Shown: positions 1 through 9,538 of the stretch, in pieces
Layout: the number at the start of each line of letters is the position of its first letter
Numbering within the stretch: position 1 is the first letter of the stretch
Assembly (NCBI RefSeq): GCF_003144195.1
Contig: NW_020290022.1
Location: forward strand, 62,001-126,000
Length of the DNA stretch: 64,000 bases
Source: Ceraceosorus guamensis
Lineage: Eukaryota; Basidiomycota; Exobasidiomycetes; Ceraceosorales; Ceraceosoraceae
Direction of reading: 5' to 3'
Made by a program: the position numbers and the translations under genes
The notes under the pieces: generated by a model
Seen by the model: the letters and a program-made list of their open reading frames with translations, nothing else
The model's database searches: none
What the model was told of the DNA's origin: nothing

Positions 1-376
1 GAGGACATGCTTTGTAGACTTTTTTTGCGCGCCAGAGCTTCTTCAGTCAGAGGGATCAAATACTAAAGTGTGGGCTACCCGCACAGTGCGCGAGATTTGT
101 CGAACTTGTGTGGTGGTTGAGACAATTGAGTGATGACGGTCGTGAGACGAACACGCATCTGACAAGCTTCTCTTGCGGGAGGCATGCCGAACCGAGCTCA
201 CTCGTGCGGTCGGGCAGGCATTCGAAAGCGTGGACCTGACGCGCACACATCCAACACATGCCGCACTGCATCAGAGGGCAGTGAAAGCCATCCATCGTCG
301 AAGATATGCGGCCATGCGCCCTTCCCAATACCAGTGATTCGTGGTCAATCGCTGTATGCCCTCCAATTCGATGAGA
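1..376. other. Gap, left edge of window
   Basis: No coding region is recognised here. Short open frames exist on both strands but none has a known motif or a plausible splice partner. The segment probably holds the 3' flank of COA6 and perhaps the flank of a gene beyond the window. Confidence 0.4.
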
Positions 377-936
377 TCATGCTGGACCAGCACCGGGGGC
401 GGGACCGGAGCCGGCTGGAATGGCGCCCTGTGCGAACATGAGCTTTTGCCTCTCTTCGAGCACCTTTCGCTTGTTGAAGTATTCCACCTGTTCAGGCGCA
501 TATAGGGGACGTGTGCAAAAGCATGAGCGAGAGCGAGACCTCGAGTCGAGCCTAGTCGAGTCGGAGACTTGGGTGACACACACATGCGCCCAAGTAGGCA
601 CTCGAGGGGCTACGAATCACTCACCCAGCTTCTAGCGCAATGTTCCTCATACCCGTCCCTCAGGTGCTTACAAGGATCTCTGCTCCGCTCCTCCTCCACA
701 TTCACTGCTCCGCGTTTCCTCTGCTCTTCAAGTGCGGCTTTCCCGATGGGTCCTTTACCCTCGTTGGTAATGTCCGTACCGGGAGGTACCTGAATACCTT
801 TGGATGTGAGACAGGAATAATAAGCGTCGCGAGATGACCAGCAGGCTTGACGGGCTGAGCGGGTTGGAACGTTGTCGGTGTTGCCGCCAGCGCTCGTGCT
901 GGAGCTGGCTTTTGGGGTGGAACTGAACCAACCCAT
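377..936 (-). CDS. COA6: Cytochrome c oxidase assembly factor 6 (Coa6), 140 aa, two exons
   Basis: Exons are 936-625 and 487-377, with a GTGAGT...CAG intron; phase closes and the stop lies at 377. Seen: a twin cysteine arrangement, C32-x9-C42 and C89-x10-C100, followed by RSW and then VEYFNKRK encoded at the start of exon 2. Known: the CX9C-CX10C pattern with a C-terminal YFxxR stretch marks Coa6, an intermembrane-space protein of the COX6B-like fold that helps Sco proteins insert copper into Cox2. The N-terminus (about 30 residues, Ser/Thr-rich) and the Gly/Pro/Ala-rich tail are low complexity. The long linker between the two CXnC units (46 residues) is larger than in yeast Coa6 and is unusual. 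The ATG has adenine at -3. It could be another COX6B-like protein, but CX10C in the second helix favours Coa6. Confidence 0.88.
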
Positions 937-1128
937 CGTGAGACGTGTTGCCTCTGATCTTTGTGCGCTTGATCAGACAGTGGACTTTGTCGCAGAATCT
1001 GTGGGCGTCGGATATTGATGGGAGCGAAGAGACTGCGGTAAAGTGCTTGATATGGAGCTGGGTGGAAGCTGGGGAGAAGGCGGGAGCAAGCGATTAGAAG
1101 GGAAGTGCCTCACTCGCCACTACGCTAC

Positions 1129-1138
1129 ACTCACGACT
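1129..1138 (-). repeat. Dispersed intergenic word AGTCGTGAGT (copy 1)
   Basis: Exact 10-base word, present here as its reverse complement. Other exact copies lie at 28287-28296, 40111-40120, 41315-41324, 48197-48206 and 60392-60401, all between genes. Confidence 0.6.
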
Positions 1139-1251
1139 CACACTCGGCTGACTCTTCTGTTGTAAGGCTGACTTTAGCTGAGGAAGCACGCGTACGTTTT
1201 GATCGAACTCATCAGGCTCTGGCTCCGAAGAGGCGAAGTGAGGTTGCCATA

Positions 1252-1257
1252 CACGTG
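1252..1257. promoter_or_regulatory. E-box CACGTG upstream of ALG12
   Basis: CACGTG followed by A, about 290 bases before the ALG12 start. Known: CACGTG is bound by bHLH factors such as Cbf1. Functional use here is inferred only from position. Confidence 0.3.
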
Positions 1258-1539
1258 ACCATATCCTCCACACGAATCCACACAGAAGTAGCGCGCAGCA
1301 TATGCAAAGCGCGAGGCACGAGGGAGCTTCTTGGCTGCCGGCGAGTCTGATGAGTTGTGTGAGTGTGCTTCTGTCAGGTCGCGTGTGCAGGTTGCACCTT
1401 GCTGCCAGCCATGCAGCTAGCTATATAGCATCAAAGCTCTTGCGCCCAACACAAGACCGGATCGTCCGGCATTCAGAGAGTCATACCATCTTCACTCTGA
1501 CTGGCAAGTCGTGCTCTCCCTGTGCTTCAGCGCGATTCC

Positions 1540-3790
1540 ATGACAGGCCGGAGGCTCAACAGCATGTCGCTATCCGACGTTTCCCCAGCTCTCAGCGCTC
1601 TGCTACACTTGTCGCACATCCTGCCCATCTTCCTAGCGCCGCACACCAAAGTTGAAGAATCCTTCAGCACGCAAGCTATTCACGACGTGCTAGTCTGGGG
1701 ATCTGATGCCTTTTTGGCATCACATGCCAGTATTCGTCAGGATGCTTTGAGGCGCTTCGATCATTTGGAATTTCCTGGTGCTGTGCCCAGGAGCTTCTTA
1801 CCGCCAGCTGTGTTTGCAGCTATCGCTGCACCTGTCCTTTTCGCGCTGCGACTGGCTGGGGTTGTGAGGGATAGCTTCGAAGCCCAGACTGTACGTGAGT
1901 GAGTGAAGGGCTGATGCGCTGGTGGGGTTGCTCCGCGAGGAACTGACAGAGGGAGCGTGCTGCGCAGTTCGCATACTGCTCGCTGAGCTTCATCTCTGGA
2001 GCGTTCGACACCTCTACAGCGCCCTCGCATCCTCTTCGGCCCATACAGGTGCCGCGCAGTTCAAGGAGCCCAATGTCAAATCTACAAGCAAGAAGTCGAG
2101 CGCTGACGCCGTTCTGAGTTGGAGCCAGGCGAGCCACTTGCGGAATGGTAGCCTCATCATCCACTGCTTGCTCTTCCACGCCAATTTTTGGGCTGGCAGA
2201 TTCACTCCCAATGGACTCGCAGCACCTGCAGGCAAGTGAAGGGTCTTGAGGCGAAGGCTTCACCCGAGTAGGGCCATGAGCTGACATGTGTGCATACAGT
2301 CAACATAGCACTGGCCTCACTTCTCTCCGCGCAGCCCTCCTGGTGGGCTTTGTCGCTCTTCGGAGCACTCTGCGCCATAAGCAGGGCTGAACTGGCTGGG
2401 ATTCTCATCAGCATACTACCAGTCCTTTGGATGCGAATGGGCACGCGCAAAGTCCTTCTGGCGTCCTCGGTCAGCATCTCCTTCCTACTGATCGCTGTGC
2501 TGCTAGACACGTACCTCTGGGACAGAGCCTTCGTGACGATCGAGGCAGGAAAAGGCCTGCTTTGGGCCGAACTTGAGGCTGTGCTATTTAATGTGGTTGA
2601 GGGGAAAAGCTCGGGCTGGGGCGTGAGTCGAAGTGGCTCAGAAATTATTCTCTACCTAGTAAAGCGGGCTGACACTTGCTCTGGCTTGCCGGGACAGGTC
2701 TCTCCATGGCACTATTACGTCACACGCTTCCTGCCACGCCTGCTCACTGGAGCTATTCCTTTACTCGCCATTGGTTCTTACCGAATTTTCGCTTTGACCA
2801 AAGCGCGGATCGGCCTCTCGAGAGAGACTGGGCTTCTTGCGAGCACGACCATCCCGGCTTCGTTGCTTTGTCTCTACGTCAGTGGAGCGCACATCGGGTT
2901 GTTATCTTGTTTAGGCCACAAAGAAGCAAGGTTCATTGCCTATACCATCCCACTCTTGGTGCACGCTGCCAGTGTTGGTCTTCTACATCTGTGAGTGGAC
3001 AATCGCCACAATCGATCGCATACCAGATCGACTCAATCATCAGCTGGTTGCTCTCTGCCACTCTATAGTGTGCAGGGCGCCGGCACTCCTCGTCGGCGTC
3101 GGTGGGTGTCACATTTCTTTGCGCTGTCCTGCCTTGCCGGGTGTGCTGCCTCGAGCGCTTTGGGCTTGGCAGCTAGTCATGGCAACTACCCTGGTGGAGA
3201 AGCAATGCTCACCCTGCATCGCTCAGTGCAGCAAGACAATGGTGAGCTACTCGATTTTCGGATCAGCTGCTTCATCAAGTTGGAACGTTCACACCGCTCC
3301 TGCGCTTCGTCCGCACACAGTCCACGTTCATATCAGCGTACCAGCCGCCATGACCGGCGTCACGCTCTTCTCGTCCATCCATCTGCATCGACAATTGTCA
3401 GGATCATGGCGCTTCCAAAGCGCAACCGGCGTCTCATCTCCGATACCTCCCTCACCAAGCAACTTGACGTGGGTCTACGACAAGAGCGAAAGTCTGAATA
3501 GTCTTTCAAGCGCGGAAGAATGGGACTCGGCCGCTTCCCAAAGAGGCATCACGCATCTGCTGGCCGATCGGCCGTGCGTTGAGCACGGACCGATGTGGAC
3601 CTTGCTGGAAGGCTCCGAGGCTTTTCCAGAGTACGCAGGGCTGCGGATCAAGAGACCAAAGCTGAATCGTGGTGGATGGGCAATGAATCAGCTGCTTGCT
3701 CTGCTGCCAGTCGAGCTTAAGTGGAGGGACGCGATCTGGATTTGCGAAAGGAAAGGTTGGAGGACGACGCAGAAGGTAGAGTCTGCTTGA
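1540..3790 (+). CDS. ALG12: Alg12 dolichyl-P-Man alpha-1,6-mannosyltransferase, 625 aa, six exons
   Basis: Exons are 1540-1894, 1968-2231, 2300-2622, 2698-2990, 3069-3241 and 3321-3790, totalling 626 codons with every phase closing. Seen: TKVEESFSTQAIHD and FDHLEFPGAVPRSF in exon 1, FHANFWAGRFTPNGLA in exon 2, AISRAELAG and FNVVEGKSSGWG in exon 3, SPWHYYVTRFLPR and HKEARFIAYTIP in exon 4, NYPGGEAM in exon 5, and VHVHISVPAAMTG at the start of exon 6. Known: these blocks define GT22-family Alg12, an ER multi-pass enzyme that adds the eighth mannose (alpha-1,6) to lipid-linked Man7GlcNAc2 using dolichyl-P-mannose. Intron 2 (2232-2299) starts with GCAAGT and is a GC-AG intron; the family alignment APAVNIALASLL across it supports the junction. 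The ATG at 1540 has T at -3, whereas an in-frame ATG at 1564 has A at -3 and may be the true start (617 aa). Confidence 0.93.
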
Positions 3791-3979
3791 GCATTTGAAA
3801 GCTACTGTGGGCAACCTGCTCTGCTTGCTCGGCTGCAACTTCGTCCCTCTTGCACTTTGCCACTGCATGCATTATGTTATCGCAACTACGAAGGGGCGTG
3901 CGCTTCATAGGCTACACGTTCGGTCTTGTGCTTCAAGGATTTGTGTTCCTCGGGCTGCTGAAAGCCAGGGACGGGTGCG

Positions 3980-4566
3980 TCAGAGCGGGTCCCTCTGACC
4001 AGAAAAGACGGCAAGTCCTTCATCCTCCGAGGTGAACTCGACATCCGCTCCTATAGAAAAATTGAAGACGTTTCCAGCTTTGGCGTGATGTGTTATGCCT
4101 GTGGTCTTGTCCTTGACGATGATGGAGCCAGAGATGACGTATTTGAGCTCGTTGTACTGCGTCGCCACGAATGGTGAAGAAAATTCAGAACTTTGAGTCG
4201 CACAAATCTTGTGCAGCACGAACGAAATTGGGCAACGAAGAACATCGCAAAGGCGGGAAAGGGAATCAAGAGGGCCCAGTGAGACCACTTACGGTGTACG
4301 TGTAGTGCAACGGCTCTCCCTTGCGAATTCTGAAGAATCCCATCACTTGATGCTCGTTCACCTTTGGACTGTGAGTCACATCCACTATCACCCGAGCAGA
4401 TGTGCGTGGCTCCCAGCTCGTCAGCGCTTCAGGTCTCTGGCCCAGCTCAGCCAAGTGATGAGGAAAGCCACTTACTCAGCTGACTGTTGCTTTGCTGGAA
4501 CTCGGGAATCTTCTCCTTGCCTTCTGGAGTGGTCAGAAAAGTGTCTAGCAATTGGACCAGCGCCAT
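3980..4566 (-). CDS. Small EutQ-like cupin protein, 133 aa, three exons
   Basis: Proposed exons are 4566-4476, 4426-4293 and 4156-3980, with GTAAGT donors. Seen: after splicing the exon 2/3 junction reads HYTYTYNELKYVISG, followed by KAGNVFNFSIGADVEFTSED and GLAVFSGQR. Known: this matches the fungal single-domain cupin family related to EutQ (ethanolamine utilisation-like, RmlC-type beta barrel), where the YTYxYxExKYVxxG block precedes a G(D/N)VxxF turn. Family members are small cytosolic proteins of unclear substrate. The canonical cupin metal-binding histidines are not evident, so enzymatic activity is doubtful. The first intron as modelled is only 49 bases and uses an AAG acceptor; that junction is the least certain part. 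The gene faces ALG12 tail to tail with a gap of about 190 bases. Confidence 0.72.
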
Positions 4567-5712
4567 TGTGAAGATGGAGATGGTCGGAGCAAAAATGGTC
4601 TCAAGTAGAAGGAGTCACTGGCAGCAACAGAAGGGCTCGACAGAGATTCTGTTGTCAAGCGTGGATGAAAGAGTCTGGTTCTGGAGTCATCTAACAAGAA
4701 GCACAGTGGGCTTTATGAGGATCCAAAGCTAAGACGATGAGCCCGCGCATCCCGTCAAAGCGAGTGTGAGTTCAAGGTCGAAGCGCCTGGCTAGCTCAAG
4801 CTACTCGATTGTAACTGTCTTCTTCGCTGACCGAAGCCGTGGCACATCTCAAGATACCCGGCGAGCGTGGAGGGCATGCGAGAGAGATCCTTATCAAACC
4901 TCTGACCTCCTCCCATCTTGGCCCGGCTGGGCAATCCCTGCCACAGCGCGACCAGCCTCGGTCCATCTCTACAAGCATCGCCAATCATGAATACTCAGCA
5001 CGCACAAAGCATGCCGCCTCACAAGTCTGGCTTGAAGAGGCCAACCTGGTGTTCATTTCGTACCTTTTAGTCTCTCACAACAGACGAATCGTGAGCGTGA
5101 TTACAGCCACACCCACGACGAATCAGAATCTTAATGCTATACACATCGTCGTGAGTCTGGATTAAAGCTGCTGCACGGGCAGACGTGCCGCGGCTCATCT
5201 TTCGCATCGCGATTGCGGGGCGCGTCTTCTCTTATCTGACATGTCGAGCTATATACTCACTGACTGCTGTGCATTTGCGGGACGTGCATCGGCCAGCCTG
5301 GTCGGCTGGCAAACATGTTTCCGAAGTTCGGACAGAGTTGCCGTGGCTCCACTCTGGCCTTGCGAAGGCTTTGGAGCTCGGAAAGAATCCAGCTCTGCCT
5401 TGTCCGTGCAACAAGCTTGCTTGACCCACAGGTAGCCATGACAGGCTCCTCGATGACAGGAGTGCTGAGGGAGAAGCATGACACGGTCCATCGGCGCTCA
5501 AGACTTGACTGAAGCTCGAGAGGGCTATAGTATTACAAGGCTTGCTGGCATCAAACCGCGTCGTACAGAAAATTGGGACGTAATAGAATGCAAGGTCAAA
5601 GATCGAGAGCGGAGCGTAAGAAGGTGGTCAAGCTTCGAGCTTGGGCGTGAAGTTGATCAATGGACCTCGGAGGTCAGCAGGAAAGTATGCCTCAACGACC
5701 ACCCGAATTTGT
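4567..5712. other. Intergenic, no gene recognised
   Basis: About 1.1 kb between the cupin start and the ASE1 stop. It should contain the cupin promoter and ASE1 3' region. Short open frames of 60-115 codons occur on both strands but show no family motif and no convincing spliced continuation. Confidence 0.5.
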
Positions 5713-8427
5713 TCAAGCATGTTGGGAGACAGCGCCAGCGCCGTGCTCAGGAGATTCGAATACGTCCTCGTCATCTTCATCAAGCACGGCCCAGTTGGGT
5801 CCGGCAGGTGCGTATCCACCGCTAGGGATTCTGTACGAAACTCTTTCGGAGCTGACGGTTCTGATCGAAGGTGCATCTCCCAAACTCCCAATGCTCGGAC
5901 GAGCGTACTTGGTCTTGGACGCCAAATTGTTGACTAATGCGCTCGAAGGACGCGGACCTCTTCTGCGCGCTCCTCTGTCCTGTCCGACGTTCGCGCCTGG
6001 TCGGTGCACAACTACCGTCGCTTCGCTACCAGCAATGCTGTGGTCCGAAGTGGATCGAGGCATGCCCATGCTGGAACCTTGTCCTACTTGCGACATGCCA
6101 GCTTGAGATGCGCCTTGCGTTGCGGCATCATTCATGCTTCCAGAGGGTGCTCTAGCACCAGCAAAGAAGACATTGCCAGCTGTCGAAGGTCTAGGTCTGA
6201 AGCTGTGTTGAGCCCTGAATGAAGGTCTAGGAGCGTCTTTGGAGGCCAGCGCAAACGCAGGTCCAGTCTTTTGCGTCGCTCCTTGCCTGTTCTGAGTTGG
6301 TGAGGATGGAGGAGCCGGGATCCTTGAAGTGCTAGGTATCCTCGTATTGGCATGAGTGATAGCAGCAGCGGGACGGGCGATGCTGCTAGCAGCACTGTTG
6401 ATGGTCTGGCCACGACGGGTGGCAGTTGCAGGGGTGGCCCTCACACTTCCCGGCCCTGATGGTCCAACGCTGCTGCCGAGACGCGCTCGCTTGGCATTTG
6501 AAACCGCTCGCATCGGCGTTGCGGCAATACGATTGGCAGCCGACGAGGAGCTCAGGGGTGGCCCTGATTCGCTCGCCGAGCTGGATGTCGATATCGTTCG
6601 CGTGCGCTGAAGGGACGTACAGAGTGCGTGAGTTGTGATGCCTGCTTTTGCGATATCCAGGTGAGAATTGTGACTCACTTTGCGAGTCGATGCTGTCGCT
6701 TGTTCAGCAGCAGCGGTCTGAAGCTTCTCGACGAATCGCTGACCATCGATCATGAATGCTCTGCCAGTCTCCTCTTCCCAGCCCGGTATCGTCCTGAGCA
6801 GCTCGTCCTCCAACTTTGGCTTCAACACTTTGACTCTCTTCCTAATCTTTTCCTCTTCCAATAACTGGCCCGGTCTAGTCTTTTTCAGCCTTTGAGGATC
6901 TTGCGCCGCTTTCTCCAGCGCCTCGCCCTCTGCGATCAGGTCCTGATACCGGGCGACCATCTTCAATAACGGCGCTTTGCGATCCAACTCTTGGTTTGCC
7001 ATCCTCTCGTACACATCGTGCGCTTCTTGAAGCTCATCGCTGGGAATTATTCCTGTGCCGGATCCATCATCTAGATCAACGAAGAACGATGGGAAAGCGG
7101 CGCGGCGCTCAGAGGTAGACATGGCCAGCTCATCCCACAGCTTGGCGATTCGCTCTCTAATACCACCAATGAAGGCTGCCATATTCTGCGCTTTGAGCTC
7201 TCTCATGCTGCCCAGCTCGGAAACGTACTATTCCGGACCCATTGAATGGTATGATCAGCAAGTGCCACGGCGCATCGCCACGGCACCGCTGCATACTCAC
7301 AGCTTGTATGCATGCATCCGTGGAGCCCGAGTTGGCCAGCACAAACTCTTCCATCTCGGCCTCGGACACTCCGAAGCGCTCCCAAAGCACAAAGAGCTCG
7401 TCGTAAAGTTCTTGAATTCTGGCTTCTCTCTTCAATCTTTCAGCCTCCAGTGCCTGCCTGAGCTCACCAGCGCGCTTCACGTTGCTTGGGTTGGGAGCTA
7501 AGACGTGCGAAGGTTGCATGGACGAAGACCCCACACGCATGCTGTTGGTGGGCGTCGCAGAGGGCGAGAGCGTATCGTCGTCAATATCCGAGATGGACTC
7601 AAACGCTCCCTCCCATATCTCTTCATCGCTTGGAGGCGTGACTCGGAGTCTCAAGTGCGATAAGATGCGCGATTCAAAAGTAGCTTGACCAGCCTCGTCG
7701 CTGAGCGTCGGCATGATGCATAGCTCTGACCATTGGTGCAAAATGGCGAGCAGATGCTCTCTCAACTCTTCGGTCCGTGTCGAGTGCTCTTGCTCTGCCG
7801 CTCTCAGAGAGTCGGTCAGCTCGGCAAGATAAGAAAGAGGCAAGTAGTCCAGGCTGCTAGCAGCGACCTCGCCATCGCGATTGGACGCTGGCGAGTGACG
7901 TGATGATCGACGCGCTTTGCTACGCTTGGGCTTGGCGGGAATGGATGGCATGTACGAGTCCAAAAGGGGCGTATATGCCGACAGTCTACCTTGTAGAGAC
8001 AGCGCCTGAGCGGTGCGAGAGTCGTGCTCCTTGCGCACATCGCCCAGTTGGACCTCCAGCCCCTCAAGCCGAGGTATCAAGGCCTACAGTACATGTGTGA
8101 TTAGCATCACAACAGCAAACATGGCAAGCGCCGTCGAGAACGCAACCCTTCACTCACCTGATCCGCGCCATTTTTGAACGTCGAGTCCATTCCCAGAGCT
8201 TCTTTGTGCTCCGTGATGCTCACTTCCAACTCCCTGCATCTGTCTTCCTTCTCTTCCACATCAGCTCTGGCCTTTTTCAACTGGGCATCCACAGCAGCTT
8301 GCAAGGCATCGCGAAGCTCTTCGAGTGTCGAAGCGAGAGCCTCTTTAGGCGCTCCTAGCTTGTGGTGCAAAGCTGTCAAGGTGGTGGTGGACTCGCTAAG
8401 CAACGCACTTAGCGAATTCGCGTCCAT
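5713..8427 (-). CDS. ASE1: Ase1/MAP65/PRC1 microtubule-bundling protein, 831 aa, four exons
   Basis: Exons are 8427-8158, 8083-7301, 7227-6679 and 6606-5713; all junctions are phase 0 and all donors are GTGAGT. Seen: an N-terminal region rich in heptad-like Leu/Glu/Lys (residues about 1-350, coiled coil). Exon 3 holds NMAAFIGGIRERIAKLWDEL, DPQRLKKTRPGQLLEEEKIR and IPGWEEETGRAFMIDGQRF, the conserved MAP65 spectrin-like core. Known: Ase1 dimers cross-link antiparallel microtubules at the anaphase spindle midzone and are regulated by Cdk phosphorylation and kinesin partners. The last exon (residues 535-831) is a disordered Ser/Ala/Arg-rich tail with an NLS-like NAKRARLG and many SP/TP sites, as usual for the family. 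The start at 8427 is the first in-frame ATG and has G at -3. Confidence 0.93.
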
Positions 8428-8903
8428 CGCGGCGTTAAGCGAGCGCTCAAGGGGCCGCTCGGATGCGATCGTACTCGTCAATGATATGTGCGCAGGGGAC
8501 TGCGTGTGGTGGATCGATGATGAGGAGGCGGACCTGCAGAGGGAGACAAGACAGAGTACGCGATCGATGCTCGATTTCGAGAGACGCGACGGAAGTCACG
8601 AATGCTTGCGATGATGAGGATAGAGCCCGACTTTGGAGTCAGGGAGGGTGCATTGCACGTCGGCGTCCACGCGAATCGATGACCGTGAAAGTTGTGAGGG
8701 CCGAAGATTCTGGATTGTTAGAGGAGCCGTCGCCTAGCTGCACGACGCGTTGATCAACCATCTACTCGTGACTCGTGTGACGCTGCTATACGCGCCGCTC
8801 GCTCGCTGTAGAAAGGAGCTTGGGCTGCACGTCCGAGCGCGCGAGGCTTGCCCGCTGCACGCACGCGCGACTTGCGCGCGTCCAAATGTTCGCCACGCGA
8901 CGA

Positions 8904-8913
8904 GTCACGTGAC
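8904..8913. promoter_or_regulatory. Perfect E-box palindrome GTCACGTGAC
   Basis: A 10-base perfect palindrome centred on CACGTG, 477 bases upstream of ASE1 and 626 upstream of the Nud1-like start. Known: TCACGTGA is the preferred site of Cbf1-type bHLH proteins in fungi. Use here is inferred. Confidence 0.4.
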
Positions 8914-8949
8914 ATGTCAGTGTCTCATCGTGGTTATCACGTCAATCTG

Positions 8950-8959
8950 AATCACGAAT
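8950..8959 (-). repeat. Dispersed intergenic word ATTCGTGATT (copy 1)
   Basis: Exact 10-base word, reverse strand. Other exact copies lie at 9105-9114, 9365-9374, 34890-34899 and 40316-40325; a 9-of-10 match begins at 41344. Confidence 0.6.
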
Positions 8960-8962
8960 GGA

Positions 8963-8974
8963 TTAGGGTTAGGG
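8963..8974 (+). repeat. Interstitial telomere-type repeat, two TTAGGG units
   Basis: Two perfect TTAGGG units stand three bases after the AATCACGAAT word. TTAGGG is the telomere unit of most basidiomycetes. Two units can occur by chance or serve as a Tbf1/Myb-type factor site. Confidence 0.4.
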
Positions 8975-9104
8975 AGCAAAAGTTGGCTGTTCGATTGCTA
9001 CCATCGCAGCCAAGCTACTTTTGCTGGTAATTTCACGACTTTCGAGGGGGTCATGCAAAGTATACCAATCTTGAGCACGAACAAGATTCCCTCTTTAGCT
9101 GACG

Positions 9105-9114
9105 ATTCGTGATT
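9105..9114 (+). repeat. Dispersed intergenic word ATTCGTGATT (copy 2)
   Basis: Exact copy of the 10-base word; see the copy at 8950-8959. Confidence 0.6.
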
Positions 9115-9364
9115 TTGATGCGCCCACGGGCAAGTCGAGGAAGGGTCCGTCATCAAAATCGAGTCTTTCGGCTGGGAAGTCCGCGGATGTGCGACCTCAG
9201 CTAGCAAGTGGCCGCGCGCGCATATGCGCGTCGTGTTTGTGTTTGATGAGGTGCGCAACTGAACTGTACTACCGTACCTGCGGGCGGGCTCCTGCAACGA
9301 GGCAAGTTGAAGAGATGTTCTGAGCGCATGTGTTCAGTCGCCATTCTCGCGATCATACTCGATC

Positions 9365-9374
9365 ATTCGTGATT
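9365..9374 (+). repeat. Dispersed intergenic word ATTCGTGATT (copy 3)
   Basis: Exact copy of the 10-base word, 165 bases upstream of the Nud1-like ATG. Confidence 0.6.
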
Positions 9375-9538
9375 GTCATGGACATCTTGTGCACCAGCAT
9401 CTACATCATCAATATAGAGCCCTGCACTGATCAAGCTGCTCGGAGCTCAACGCGGGAGCGCCCCTCCCCCAGCCTCCCCCCGCATCGAGCTTCGTTCGAC
9501 TTTCACTCTGCGCGGAGGCCCTTCCTTTGAAGCACGAG

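Larger units (their letters stand above)
937..1539. other. Intergenic, divergent promoter of COA6 and ALG12
   Basis: No gene is seen. The stretch lies between two divergently transcribed genes and should carry both promoters. It contains an E-box CACGTG at 1252-1257 and one copy of the intergenic word ACTCACGACT at 1129-1138. Confidence 0.6.
8428..9538. other. Divergent intergenic region between ASE1 and the Nud1-like gene
   Basis: No gene is seen in this 1.1 kb. It separates two divergent mitotic genes (ASE1 and the SIN/MEN scaffold), so shared cell-cycle control is possible but not shown. It carries a GTCACGTGAC palindrome, two TTAGGG units, three copies of the word ATTCGTGATT, and GC-rich stretches of alternating CG near 8830-8880 and 9210-9230. 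Confidence 0.6.
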
